Positions 1-6,204 of a DNA stretch of 12,471 nt are shown here, piece by piece. The DNA is from Gemmatimonadota bacterium (lineage in GTDB: Bacteria > Gemmatimonadota > Gemmatimonadetes > Palauibacterales > Palauibacteraceae): the NCBI GenBank assembly GCA_030601615.1, contig JAUVTH010000019.1:1-12471 (forward strand), written 5' to 3'. The notes under the pieces were generated by a model that was given only the letters and a program-made list of their open reading frames with translations, was not told where the DNA came from and did not search any database. Both the position numbers and the translations under genes were made by a program. Each line of letters begins with the position of its first letter. Position 1 is the first letter of the stretch.

Positions 1-41
1 TAAAGGTCGCCACGGTTCGCCTGGGGTATCTTCGTCCGCCT

Positions 42-69
42 CTGTGCCCTTTGGGTTAGGGCGGCACAG
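42..69. other. Hairpin, 7-bp stem
   Basis: CTGTGCC at 42-48 is the exact reverse complement of GGCACAG at 63-69. An alternative inner stem, GCCCT/AGGGC with loop TTGGGTT, uses part of the same bases. The fold is GC-rich and could act in RNA. It is not followed by a T-run, so it is not a standard intrinsic terminator. It may be internal structure of a repeat element or a chance fold. Confidence 0.45.
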
Positions 70-173
70 GGCCATCTCCGTTGTTGGCGTCCCTCGACGT
101 AGCTATGGCTATGTCTTCGGGGCGCCGCCTATGATCTGGCCGGGGCACTCGCCGCAGGTGGGTCGGCGCTGCT

Positions 174-206
174 AACGCGGCTCGCCCCATTACTCGGACA
201 GGCTCC
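174..206 (+). repeat. Dispersed repeat, copy 1
   Basis: This 33-base segment matches the one at 2943-2976 in the same orientation. The first 13 bases (AACGCGGCTCGCC) are identical. A 5-6 base middle part differs and contains a one-base indel. The last 15 bases (ACTCGGACRGGCTCC) differ at one position, A here and G in the other copy. The copy begins inside a TAA, in the gap before yajC. No transposase or terminal inverted repeat is nearby. It looks like a small intergenic repeat of unknown function, possibly the end of a larger element covering bases 1-212. Only two copies are visible in the window. Confidence 0.65.
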
Positions 207-270
207 TAGTTGAAACAACACTCTTGAATCACCGGAAAGCCCGCTTCACGCGGCAATCAGGAGAAGAACA

Positions 271-588
271 GTGCTGATCCTCTCGTTGCTGCAGGCACAG
301 AGTCCCGCCGGGCCGAATCCGTTCGGTACGGTATTCATGTTCGGAGCCATCTTCATGATCTTCTACTTTCTGCTCATCCGCCCGCAGCGGAAGCAGCAGA
401 AGACTCACGACGAAATGGTGAAGTCGCTGAGCCGCGGTGACGAGGTCGTCACGATGGGGGGGATCTTCGGTAAGATCGTTCATCTCACGGATGATCGCGT
501 GACCATCAGGACTGCGGACGACACGCGGCTCGAGATCGAACGGTCGAAGATCGGCCGACGGGTGTCCGGCGGCCAGGCGGAAGGCTGA
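271..588 (+). CDS. yajC: Preprotein translocase subunit YajC
   Basis: YajC is a small inner-membrane protein that associates with the SecDF part of the Sec export machinery. The 105-residue product has the usual length and layout: a short N-terminus, one membrane helix at about residues 18-36, a basic run straight after it (RPQRKQQK), and the family signature GDEVVTMGGIFG at about 57-68, followed by a beta-rich cytoplasmic tail. I chose the GTG start because AGGAG at 259-263 sits 7 bases upstream and the next in-frame Met lies inside the membrane helix. In many bacteria yajC is followed by secD and secF. Here def follows after a short gap, so SecDF must be encoded elsewhere if present. Identification is firm. 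Confidence 0.95.
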   Translation: MLILSLLQAQSPAGPNPFGTVFMFGAIFMIFYFLLIRPQRKQQKTHDEMVKSLSRGDEVVTMGGIFGKIVHLTDDRVTIRTADDTRLEIERSKIGRRVSGGQAEG

Positions 589-624
589 GGCCGCGTGGAG
601 AGAGCCGAACGAAGAAGCAGGGCG

Positions 625-1128
625 ATGAGCGTTCGTGACGTTCGGTATCTGGGCGACCCGGTGCTCCGGGAGATGTGCCGCGATGTGGAGGAGGTCGATG
701 ATGACGTCCGCGAGCTGGCGGACGACCTCGTCGATACGATGTACGCTGCCGATGGCATCGGTCTCGCGGCGCCCCAGATCGGCGAGTCGTTACGCGTGTT
801 CGTGTACGACGTGCGAGAAAATGAAGTCGAGCCAGGCGTCCTCGTGAATCCCCGGATCGTGGAAGCGATGGGGAAACAGCGTGAGGTGGAGGGCTGTCTG
901 AGCATTCCGGGGCTCGACGAGGTGGTCGAGCGGAAGGAATGGGTCGTGGTCGAAGGCCTCGACCGGGATGGGAATGAAGTGCGAATCGAGGCGGAGGGCC
1001 TCCTGAGCCGGGTCCTGCAGCACGAGTGCGACCATCTCGATGGGGTCCTGTTCGTAGACCGGGTGAGTCCGCTCAAGCGACGCATGCTGCTCAAGAAGTG
1101 GTCCAAGATGGATGAATCGAAGCGGTAG
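625..1128 (+). CDS. def: Peptide deformylase
   Basis: The enzyme removes the N-formyl group from new proteins in the cytosol, using a metal (usually Fe2+). All three family motifs are present, numbered from the ATG: GIGLAAPQ (44-51), EGCLS (89-93) and QHECDH (132-137). These supply the metal ligands C91, H133 and H137 and the catalytic E134. The 167-residue length is typical. The ATG at 625 gives the usual start, with LGDPVLR close to the N-terminus. An in-frame GTG at 595, with GAGG just upstream, would add ten charged residues (MERAERRSRA) and cannot be ruled out. The gene is paired with fmt, which adds the formyl group that this enzyme removes. Function is near certain; only the start is open. 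Confidence 0.95.
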   Translation: MSVRDVRYLGDPVLREMCRDVEEVDDDVRELADDLVDTMYAADGIGLAAPQIGESLRVFVYDVRENEVEPGVLVNPRIVEAMGKQREVEGCLSIPGLDEVVERKEWVVVEGLDRDGNEVRIEAEGLLSRVLQHECDHLDGVLFVDRVSPLKRRMLLKKWSKMDESKR

Positions 1129-1190
1129 GCTGCCGAAGAACCATGGGTGGCCGACCCGACAGTCGTCTGCGACAGTGACGGGAACAGCGC

Positions 1191-2123
1191 ATGAGGATCC
1201 TCTTCTGGGGCACACCTGACTTCGGCGTGCCATCGCTGCGAGCCCTCCAGGAAGAGGGACACGTAGTGGTCGCCGTCGTGACACAGCCGGATCGTCCGGC
1301 GGGGCGCGGGCAGACCACGCGTCCGGGTCCTATCAAGGAGATCGCGCTGGAAGAGGGCATTCCGGTGCTCCAGCCGGAAAAGCCCCGGGGCGAGGACTTC
1401 CTCGCGCGGCTGAGAGAGTTGGATCCCGAGCTCTCCGTGGTGGCGGCGTTCGGAGAGATTCTCACGGACGAGGTGCTGGCGCTTCCCACGCACGGCTCGA
1501 TCAACGTGCATGCGTCGCTTCTGCCGGAGCTTCGCGGGGCGGCGCCCGTCAACTGGGCCATTATCCGGGGCCTGGAGCATTCCGGCATCACGATCATGCG
1601 GATGGTGAGAGAGCTGGATGCCGGACCGGTCCTGTATCGCGTCGCGGTGGAGCTCGCGCCGGACCTCACGGCTGGCGAGCTATACGAGATGCTCTCGGAG
1701 ATTGGTGCCACGGCCCTCGTGGAAGCCCTGGCGCAGCTTGAAGCGGGCACGTTGCGAGAGGCTCCGCAGGTTCACGAGCACGCCCCGTACGCTCCGAACA
1801 CGAGGCGTGATGGCGCGCGATTGGACTGGCGTCTCCCGGCGGCGGAGTTGGACCGTCGGATTCGCGGCTGCGACCCATGGCCGGGTGCGTGGACAACGCT
1901 CGCGAACCGGCCGTTGCAGGTATTCGGACCGGAGCTGGACACCACGGAGACAGCCGGCGCGCCGGGGACAGTCCTGGTGGCGGATGCGAAGCGGGGACTG
2001 ATCGTAGCCACGGGCTCGGGTGCGATCCGGGTACGGCAGGTCAAGCCGGCCGGCCGGGCCCGGATGGACGCGGAGGCCTGGATCCAGGGTCGCGGCGTCA
2101 AGGAGGGTCAGTCGTTCGAGTGA
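1191..2123 (+). CDS. fmt: Methionyl-tRNA formyltransferase
   Basis: Fmt formylates initiator Met-tRNA using 10-formyl-tetrahydrofolate in the cytosol. The 310-residue product has the expected two parts. The N-terminal Rossmann-type formyltransferase domain contains the signature region INVHASLLPELRGAAPVNWA, with conserved N105 and H107 and, further on, D143 of ELDAGP; these match the N-H-D catalytic set known in E. coli Fmt. The smaller C-terminal domain covers about residues 205-310 and includes KPAGRARM, a form of the usual P-x-G-[KR]-x-M element. A 62-base gap separates it from def. The ribosome binding site is weak (GACGGGAA region). The last codons overlap the tenI start (GTGA at 2120-2123), which suggests translational coupling. 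Identification is firm. Confidence 0.96.
   Translation: MRILFWGTPDFGVPSLRALQEEGHVVVAVVTQPDRPAGRGQTTRPGPIKEIALEEGIPVLQPEKPRGEDFLARLRELDPELSVVAAFGEILTDEVLALPTHGSINVHASLLPELRGAAPVNWAIIRGLEHSGITIMRMVRELDAGPVLYRVAVELAPDLTAGELYEMLSEIGATALVEALAQLEAGTLREAPQVHEHAPYAPNTRRDGARLDWRLPAAELDRRIRGCDPWPGAWTTLANRPLQVFGPELDTTETAGAPGTVLVADAKRGLIVATGSGAIRVRQVKPAGRARMDAEAWIQGRGVKEGQSFE
2100..2107 (+). promoter_or_regulatory. Strong Shine-Dalgarno site inside the end of fmt
   Basis: AAGGAGGG is close to a perfect Shine-Dalgarno sequence and lies within the last codons of fmt. It is 12 bases before a GTG at 2120 and 18 before an ATG at 2126, both in the tenI frame. The spacing favours the GTG, which overlaps the fmt stop. 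No other good site lies nearer the ATG. Confidence 0.6.
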
Positions 2124-2752
2124 GCATGCCGCTCCTGCACGTCGTCGCGACCGACGAGGTGCTGGCGGCCGAAGGCTTCTGCGGGCGAGCGGCCGTTCTT
2201 CTGGAAGCGTGCCGGGAGGACCTGGCGCTGCACCTGCGCCTCCGGAACGCCGATGGACGCACCTTCTACCATCTCGCCGCCGAGCTCAGCGGGATTGCGC
2301 GAGAGACAGGCGGATGGTGTGTGATCAACGGTCGGGTGGACGTGGCGCTGACCGCCGGGGCGCAGGCCGTACAGTTGGGATCAGGGGCCCTGCCGGTGCG
2401 GGCGGTTCGATCGCTCGTCGGTGATGGGGTCGCGATCGGCGTTTCGGTGCACACTCCGGACGAAGCGCTCGCGGCGGCGGCTGCCGGCGCCGACTACACG
2501 ATCGCCGGCGCCGTGTACCCGACTGCGACACATTCCGGCCGACCGGCGGCCGGTCCGGACCTGGTCGGAGCTTGCGCCGAGGCAGGGGTGCCGGTCGTCG
2601 GGATCGGGGGTATTGACGAGGGGAACGCGGAGCGGGTCGTGGCTGCCGGCGCCGTGGGAGTCGCAGTGGTCCGCGCCGTGTGGAGTGCCCCGGATTCCGT
2701 AGCGGCGGCAATGGATCTCGTGAGGAGAGTTCGACACAGATGCCTCGAATAG
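2120..2752 (+). CDS. tenI: Thiazole tautomerase TenI (ThiE/TenI superfamily)
   Basis: The 210-residue product is a TIM-barrel protein of the thiamine-phosphate synthase (ThiE)/TenI superfamily. Several motifs point to TenI, which aromatises the thiazole carboxylate phosphate made by ThiG, rather than to ThiE. VINGRVDVAL (about 68-77) and VQL (84-86) match TenI, where ThiE has a NDRVDLAL-like run and GVHLGQ. SVH (109-111) supplies the histidine aligned with the catalytic His of B. subtilis TenI. The ThiE substrate motifs are altered: the QLREK region reads HLRLRN and the TxTK region reads TATHSG. GIGGI near the C-terminus is the shared phosphate-binding loop. The GTG start overlaps the fmt stop and has a strong ribosome binding site; an ATG lies two codons later. 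The next genes are thiS and thiG, which agrees with this role. A divergent ThiE remains possible. Confidence 0.78.
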   Translation: MSMPLLHVVATDEVLAAEGFCGRAAVLLEACREDLALHLRLRNADGRTFYHLAAELSGIARETGGWCVINGRVDVALTAGAQAVQLGSGALPVRAVRSLVGDGVAIGVSVHTPDEALAAAAAGADYTIAGAVYPTATHSGRPAAGPDLVGACAEAGVPVVGIGGIDEGNAERVVAAGAVGVAVVRAVWSAPDSVAAAMDLVRRVRHRCLE

Positions 2753-2943
2753 AAGTCCAGGGGAAGGATCGGGAAGTGGCGGACGGCTGCACCGTGGCCG
2801 GATTGCTGGATGACCTCGAGCTCGACGGCCGGCTCGTCGTGGTGGAGCTGAACCGGCAGATCATTCGCCGCACCGAGATCGGGGACGTCGTCCTGCACGA
2901 CGGTGACCGGGTGGAGATCGTCCACTTCGTAGGCGGAGGTTGA
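2740..2943 (+). CDS. thiS: Sulfur carrier protein ThiS
   Basis: ThiS is a ubiquitin-like carrier that delivers sulfur, as a C-terminal thiocarboxylate, to ThiG during thiazole synthesis. The 67-residue product has the right length, a beta-grasp pattern, the family-like stretch VVELNRQIIRR (34-44), a GDRVEIVHFVGGG tail and the essential terminal Gly-Gly. The ATG at 2740 lies 12 bases after AGGAG (2723-2727), and the gene overlaps the end of tenI by 13 bases. An upstream ATG (2680) would add 20 residues inside tenI and is unlikely. The partner that activates ThiS (ThiF) is not in the window. The stop codon's last base is the first base of repeat copy 2. Identification is firm. Confidence 0.93.
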   Translation: MPRIEVQGKDREVADGCTVAGLLDDLELDGRLVVVELNRQIIRRTEIGDVVLHDGDRVEIVHFVGGG

Positions 2944-2976
2944 ACGCGGCTCGCCACAGTCACTCGGACGGGCTCC
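2943..2976 (+). repeat. Dispersed repeat, copy 2
   Basis: This 34-base copy matches 174-206 in the same orientation: 13 identical bases, a variable middle with one extra base, then 15 bases with one mismatch. It begins on the final A of the thiS stop codon and fills about half of the 64-base gap before thiG. It is the only repeat of this type found inside the gene block. Any effect on thiG expression is unknown. Confidence 0.65.
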
Positions 2977-3007
2977 CGGGGTCCTTCAGCAACCTGATAC
3001 ACAGCCA

Positions 3008-3826
3008 GTGAGTCAAGACATGAATACGGACGCGACGAACCGACCGGTGCCGGATCCGAATCCTCTCACGATCGGGGGCCGGACCTTTGAATCCCGTCTC
3101 ATCGTTGGTACCGGCAAATACCGGGACAGCGAGCAGACGGTGGCGGCTCTCAGGGCCTCCGGCGCCGAGATGGTCACGGTGGCGGTCCGGCGGGTGGACC
3201 TGGACGCCACGAAGGAGGAAAGCCTCCTGCATCACCTGGATCCGGAGGAGTTCTTCCTGCTTCCGAACACGGCCGGTTGCTACACGGAAGAAGACGCGGT
3301 CCGGTACGCCAGGCTGGGCAGGGAAGCGGGTCTCAGCGACTGGGTAAAGCTCGAAGTCATCGGTGACCAGGAGACGCTCCTTCCCGATACGGAGTCGCTG
3401 CTCGCGGCCACCCGGACACTGGTGGCGGAGGGTTTCACAGTCCTTCCGTACACCAACGACGATCTGATCACGGCCCTGAAGCTCCAGGACGCGGGGGCGG
3501 CGGCCGTCATGCCTCTTGCGTCTCCTATCGGGAGCGGGCTGGGGCTGCTCAATCCGTTGAACATCAGACTTCTGAAGAATCGGCTGGATGTTCCGGTGAT
3601 CGTCGATGCGGGCGTAGGTACCGCCTCCGACGCGTGTGCCACGATGGAGCAGGGCGTAGACGGAATCCTGATGAACACGGCCCTGGCGGCCGCGGATCAT
3701 CCCGTCCTGATGGCCGAAGCGATGCGCCAGGCCGTACAGGCGGGCCGCATCGCATGGTTGGCCGGACGCATGCCGAAGCGCGAGTGGGCGGTGCCTTCCA
3801 GCCCGTCCACGGGCATGATGGAGTGA
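3008..3826 (+). CDS. thiG: Thiazole synthase ThiG
   Basis: ThiG builds the thiazole ring of thiamine from 1-deoxy-xylulose 5-phosphate, dehydroglycine and the sulfur of ThiS thiocarboxylate. The 272-residue TIM barrel carries IVGTGKY (about 32-38), the run WVKLEVIGD with the Schiff-base lysine (K114 counted from the GTG), VLPYTNDD, MPLASPIGSGLGL, and the phosphate-binding VDAGVGTASDA. The end (SSPSTG) is also usual for the family. Two starts are possible, GTG at 3008 or ATG at 3020, and neither has a clear ribosome binding site; the first residues are a polar extension either way. Thiazole synthesis also needs ThiF and a dehydroglycine source (ThiO or ThiH), which are not in the window. The stop overlaps the rsmB GTG (GTGA). 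Identification is firm. Confidence 0.95.
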   Translation: MSQDMNTDATNRPVPDPNPLTIGGRTFESRLIVGTGKYRDSEQTVAALRASGAEMVTVAVRRVDLDATKEESLLHHLDPEEFFLLPNTAGCYTEEDAVRYARLGREAGLSDWVKLEVIGDQETLLPDTESLLAATRTLVAEGFTVLPYTNDDLITALKLQDAGAAAVMPLASPIGSGLGLLNPLNIRLLKNRLDVPVIVDAGVGTASDACATMEQGVDGILMNTALAAADHPVLMAEAMRQAVQAGRIAWLAGRMPKREWAVPSSPSTGMME

Positions 3827-5178
3827 ACACGGCGACGAAAGACAACGCCAACGATCCGCGCCTCGCCGCCTATCACATCCTCGTCGATGTGGGCCACGGC
3901 GAGTTCGCCGACCGCGCGGCGGCTCGTCGCCTGGCCCGCCTGTGCGGGGTGGACCGTGGGCTCGCCCTGGAGCTGGCGTACGGCTCGATTCGACTCAGGT
4001 CCCGGTTGGACACCGAGCTGGCGGATCTCCTCGACCGGCCGCTCGGACGGCTCGACTCACGTCTGCTTCACTGGCTCCGTCTCGGTCTGTACCAGATACG
4101 AGAGACCCGCGTGTCCGACCACGCAGCGGTCGATCAGACGGTGGAAGGAGTCAAGAGCACGGCAGGACCTAAGGCGGCGGGACTGGCGAATGCGGTCCTT
4201 CGGCGGGCCGTTCGTGAGGGTCCGGGGGAGCGAGTCTTTCCCGATCCCCGCCTGAATCCCGAGGCGTATCTTTCCACGTGGGGATCGCATCCCGAATGGC
4301 TTGTGCGCCGCTGGCTGGCTCGCTGGCCGCTTGCCTCGGTTCGTCGACTGATCGAGAATGATAACCGGGCGCCGCCCGTGACCGTGCGGGTGCTCGCCGA
4401 GGGCGTGGATTCGAGCCAGGATTCGAGGCCGGCACCGGGGGTTCATCTGGTCCGTGAGACGGGCTGGAGAGCCATGTTTCGTCTCGAGAAAGGAGAACCC
4501 GGAGCGGCGATCCGGAGTCTCCCGTCCGTCGTGCAGGATCCCGCAGCCGCCGCAGTGGTAGACTACGTGGGTGATCGTTTCGACGGACCGGTCGTCGATG
4601 CGTGCGCGGCCCCAGGAGGGAAGACGCTGGGCCTCGCGTGGCGAGTGCCCGGCGCACGGCCGTTCGTGGCCGCCGACGTGAGCGGTCGCCGAATCGGACG
4701 GCTGCGGGAGCCGCTTTCGCGTCTCGGCCTGGATGTGAGCCTGGCCGTGATGGACGGTCGTGCGCCGGCGATCGGTGGGGCACGCACGGTCCTGCTCGAC
4801 GCGCCGTGCACCGGTACGGGGGTGCTCCGGCGCAGGCCTGACGCGCGCTGGCGGCTCAGCCCCGAAAAGCTGAGATCGCTCGTGAAGCTGCAACGGGAGT
4901 TGCTCGCCGCCCTGGCGGTGCTTGTCGAGCCGGGAGGCCTGCTCGTGTATGCGACATGCTCTCTCGAGCCGGAGGAAAACGAGGAGCAGGTGGACCGCTT
5001 CCTGGCCGGGCACGAGGGGTTCAGGCGCGAGCCTCCCGATCCGGAATGGGTGCGGGAGGGTTCGGTCGATGAGCGCGGCGACCTTCGGGTCTTGCCGTGG
5101 CAGTGGAATACGGACGGAGCGTTCGCGAGCCGGTTGCGGCGAAACGCCGGCCCGAGCGAAAGGGGAATTACAGGATGA
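3823..5178 (+). CDS. rsmB: 16S rRNA (cytosine-967-C5)-methyltransferase RsmB
   Basis: RsmB methylates C967 of 16S rRNA using S-adenosylmethionine. The 451-residue product, counted from the GTG at 3823, has an N-terminal NusB-like helical RNA-binding domain (about 10-135) and a C-terminal Rossmann methyltransferase domain. Motif I is VVDACAAPGGKT (257-268). Motif IV is LLDAPCTGTGVLRRRPD (324-340), with C329. Motif VI is YATCSLEPEENE (376-387), with the nucleophile C379. The end has LPWQWNTDGAF, a variant of the usual P...DGFF element. The GTG overlaps the thiG stop by four bases, suggesting coupling; an upstream ATG at 3634 would add 63 residues that overlap thiG in another frame and look non-coding. 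Its position after def-fmt is the standard one, apart from the intervening thiamine genes. The NusB-like part supports RsmB over other m5C enzymes such as RsmF. Confidence 0.93.
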   Translation: MNTATKDNANDPRLAAYHILVDVGHGEFADRAAARRLARLCGVDRGLALELAYGSIRLRSRLDTELADLLDRPLGRLDSRLLHWLRLGLYQIRETRVSDHAAVDQTVEGVKSTAGPKAAGLANAVLRRAVREGPGERVFPDPRLNPEAYLSTWGSHPEWLVRRWLARWPLASVRRLIENDNRAPPVTVRVLAEGVDSSQDSRPAPGVHLVRETGWRAMFRLEKGEPGAAIRSLPSVVQDPAAAAVVDYVGDRFDGPVVDACAAPGGKTLGLAWRVPGARPFVAADVSGRRIGRLREPLSRLGLDVSLAVMDGRAPAIGGARTVLLDAPCTGTGVLRRRPDARWRLSPEKLRSLVKLQRELLAALAVLVEPGGLLVYATCSLEPEENEEQVDRFLAGHEGFRREPPDPEWVREGSVDERGDLRVLPWQWNTDGAFASRLRRNAGPSERGITG

Positions 5179-6188
5179 GCTACAGGCGGCGCCGTGGGTT
5201 GGGTGGCGGACGAGGGGGCAAGCGCGGCGATCGAGCTTCGCCTAAACCGCCGGAGGAACGCACAACGGTGCCCGGCGGTGCCGGCGAGACACAGGACGCA
5301 GCTACCGGAACGCCGGCGGCCGCGACGGCGCCCCAGACGCCGACACTGTCCGAGCTGTTCTCCAGGGAGCCACCGCCTCTGCCCGAGCCGGAACCGGCCG
5401 GGCGCGGACGAGGACGAGGATGGGGCAGGTGGCTGATCCTGGCTGTTGTGGTCGCCGCCTTCTTCGGCGGTGGGTACCTGGCTGCCGCCCAGTGGGTGTT
5501 CCCCGAAGGGCGCCCGGCTGACGATCCATCGCTGGTCAAGGTTCCGGAGCTCGTGGGCCTGACGGAAGAAGAAGCGCAGGGGCGGCTCGACCGGATCGGG
5601 CTCGAGTACACGGTACGCTCCGGCGTGACGCACTACCTCGCCCCGGAGGGCGCTGTTCTGGCCCAGGACCCGCTGCCCGGACAGTACTCCAGGCCGGGCG
5701 CCCCCGTATACGTCTCGCTGAGCCGCGGCCCGGAACTGCACGTGCTGCCGGATGTGGCAGGCCTGTCCGAGCGCCAGGCGGTCATCGTGCTGGAGCGTCT
5801 CGGCTATGACGTGGCGATCGACCGAGCTACGCACACGCTCGAGCAGGGCCGTGCGATCGAGACACGACCCGAAGCCGGGACCGAGCTTGCAGTCCCGGCT
5901 GAAGTGATGCTCGTGGTCAGCGAGGGACGGCCGGTAGTGCAGGTGCCCTACCTCGTTGGCCGGCACGTCGACGACGCGGAGGGCGAGCTGTCGACCGTGG
6001 GTCTCGAGCTGGGTGCGATCACGTATGACCCACAAGCGTTGGAGGCGCCCGGCCGGATCGTCGGTCAATACCCGCCCCCGGGTTACAGCCTGCGCGAGGG
6101 TGGCGTCGTCGAAGTGAGAGTTGCGGGAGACGTGGAGCGTGTGGACCCGACGCGCCGCTGGTTCGAGCGCGACCGTCCAGACCGATGA
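5175..6188 (+). CDS. Membrane-anchored protein with three PASTA domains, no kinase
   Basis: The 337-residue product is predicted to have a cytoplasmic N-terminal tail (1-83) rich in Arg, Gly, Pro and Ala, then one membrane helix (about 86-105) preceded by Arg-rich RGRGRGWGR. Three PASTA domains follow outside the inner membrane: about 121-184 (starting VKVPELVGLTEEEA), 188-250 (LPDVAGLSERQA) and 254-318 (VPYLVGRHVDDAE). Each has the usual late motif, such as QDPLPG or QYPPPG, and a final beta strand. PASTA domains bind peptidoglycan fragments or mediate protein contacts, often at the end of Ser/Thr kinases or PBPs. Neither a kinase nor a transpeptidase domain is present. The ATG overlaps the rsmB stop (ATGA), with AAGGGGA upstream. 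It may sense or scaffold peptidoglycan; the exact role is unknown. Confidence 0.88.
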   Translation: MSYRRRRGLGGGRGGKRGDRASPKPPEERTTVPGGAGETQDAATGTPAAATAPQTPTLSELFSREPPPLPEPEPAGRGRGRGWGRWLILAVVVAAFFGGGYLAAAQWVFPEGRPADDPSLVKVPELVGLTEEEAQGRLDRIGLEYTVRSGVTHYLAPEGAVLAQDPLPGQYSRPGAPVYVSLSRGPELHVLPDVAGLSERQAVIVLERLGYDVAIDRATHTLEQGRAIETRPEAGTELAVPAEVMLVVSEGRPVVQVPYLVGRHVDDAEGELSTVGLELGAITYDPQALEAPGRIVGQYPPPGYSLREGGVVEVRVAGDVERVDPTRRWFERDRPDR

Positions 6189-6204
6189 CAGAGGCAGCTC
6201 GGCC

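Larger units (their letters stand above)
1..270. other. Leader region with no supported gene
   Basis: No recognisable protein or RNA gene lies in these 270 bases. On the + strand a frame is open from base 2 to a TAA at 173-175 (57 codons), so the tail of an upstream gene cannot be excluded. Its translation resembles nothing I know, and by my count only about two thirds of its codons end in G or C, lower than the real genes downstream appear. The stretch contains a hairpin at 42-69, a tandem GCTATG pair at 102-113, and a repeat copy at 174-206. I found no convincing -35/-10 promoter pair. TTGAAA (210-215) and TTGAAT (224-229) look like -35 boxes but have no matching -10. A small CCGC/GCGG hairpin (241-253) lies just before the yajC ribosome binding site. 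The region may be intergenic DNA made partly of repeat sequence. Confidence 0.5.

Noticed and set aside
42..69. Hairpin as an intrinsic terminator of an upstream gene
   Set aside because: The stem is good but is followed by GGCCATCTCC with no T-run. It is kept only as a structural feature.
172..216. Possible integron attC site, suggested by TAAC and GTTG flanking repeat copy 1
   Set aside because: The ends do not fit RYYYAAC/GTTRRRY, are not complementary to each other, and the second repeat copy lacks the GTTG side. No integrase or cassette gene is near.
480..1580. Reverse-strand open frame of 366 codons opposite def and fmt
   Set aside because: def and fmt are firmly identified on the + strand. 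The antisense product is low-complexity Arg/Ser/Thr-rich and has no recognisable motif.
2944..3007. Possible TPP (THI-box) riboswitch before thiG, suggested by ACCTGAT at about 2991-2997
   Set aside because: The conserved CTGAGA and the CTGGATAATGCCAGCG-like parts are missing, and the 64-base gap is too short for the full aptamer. A seven-base match is likely chance.
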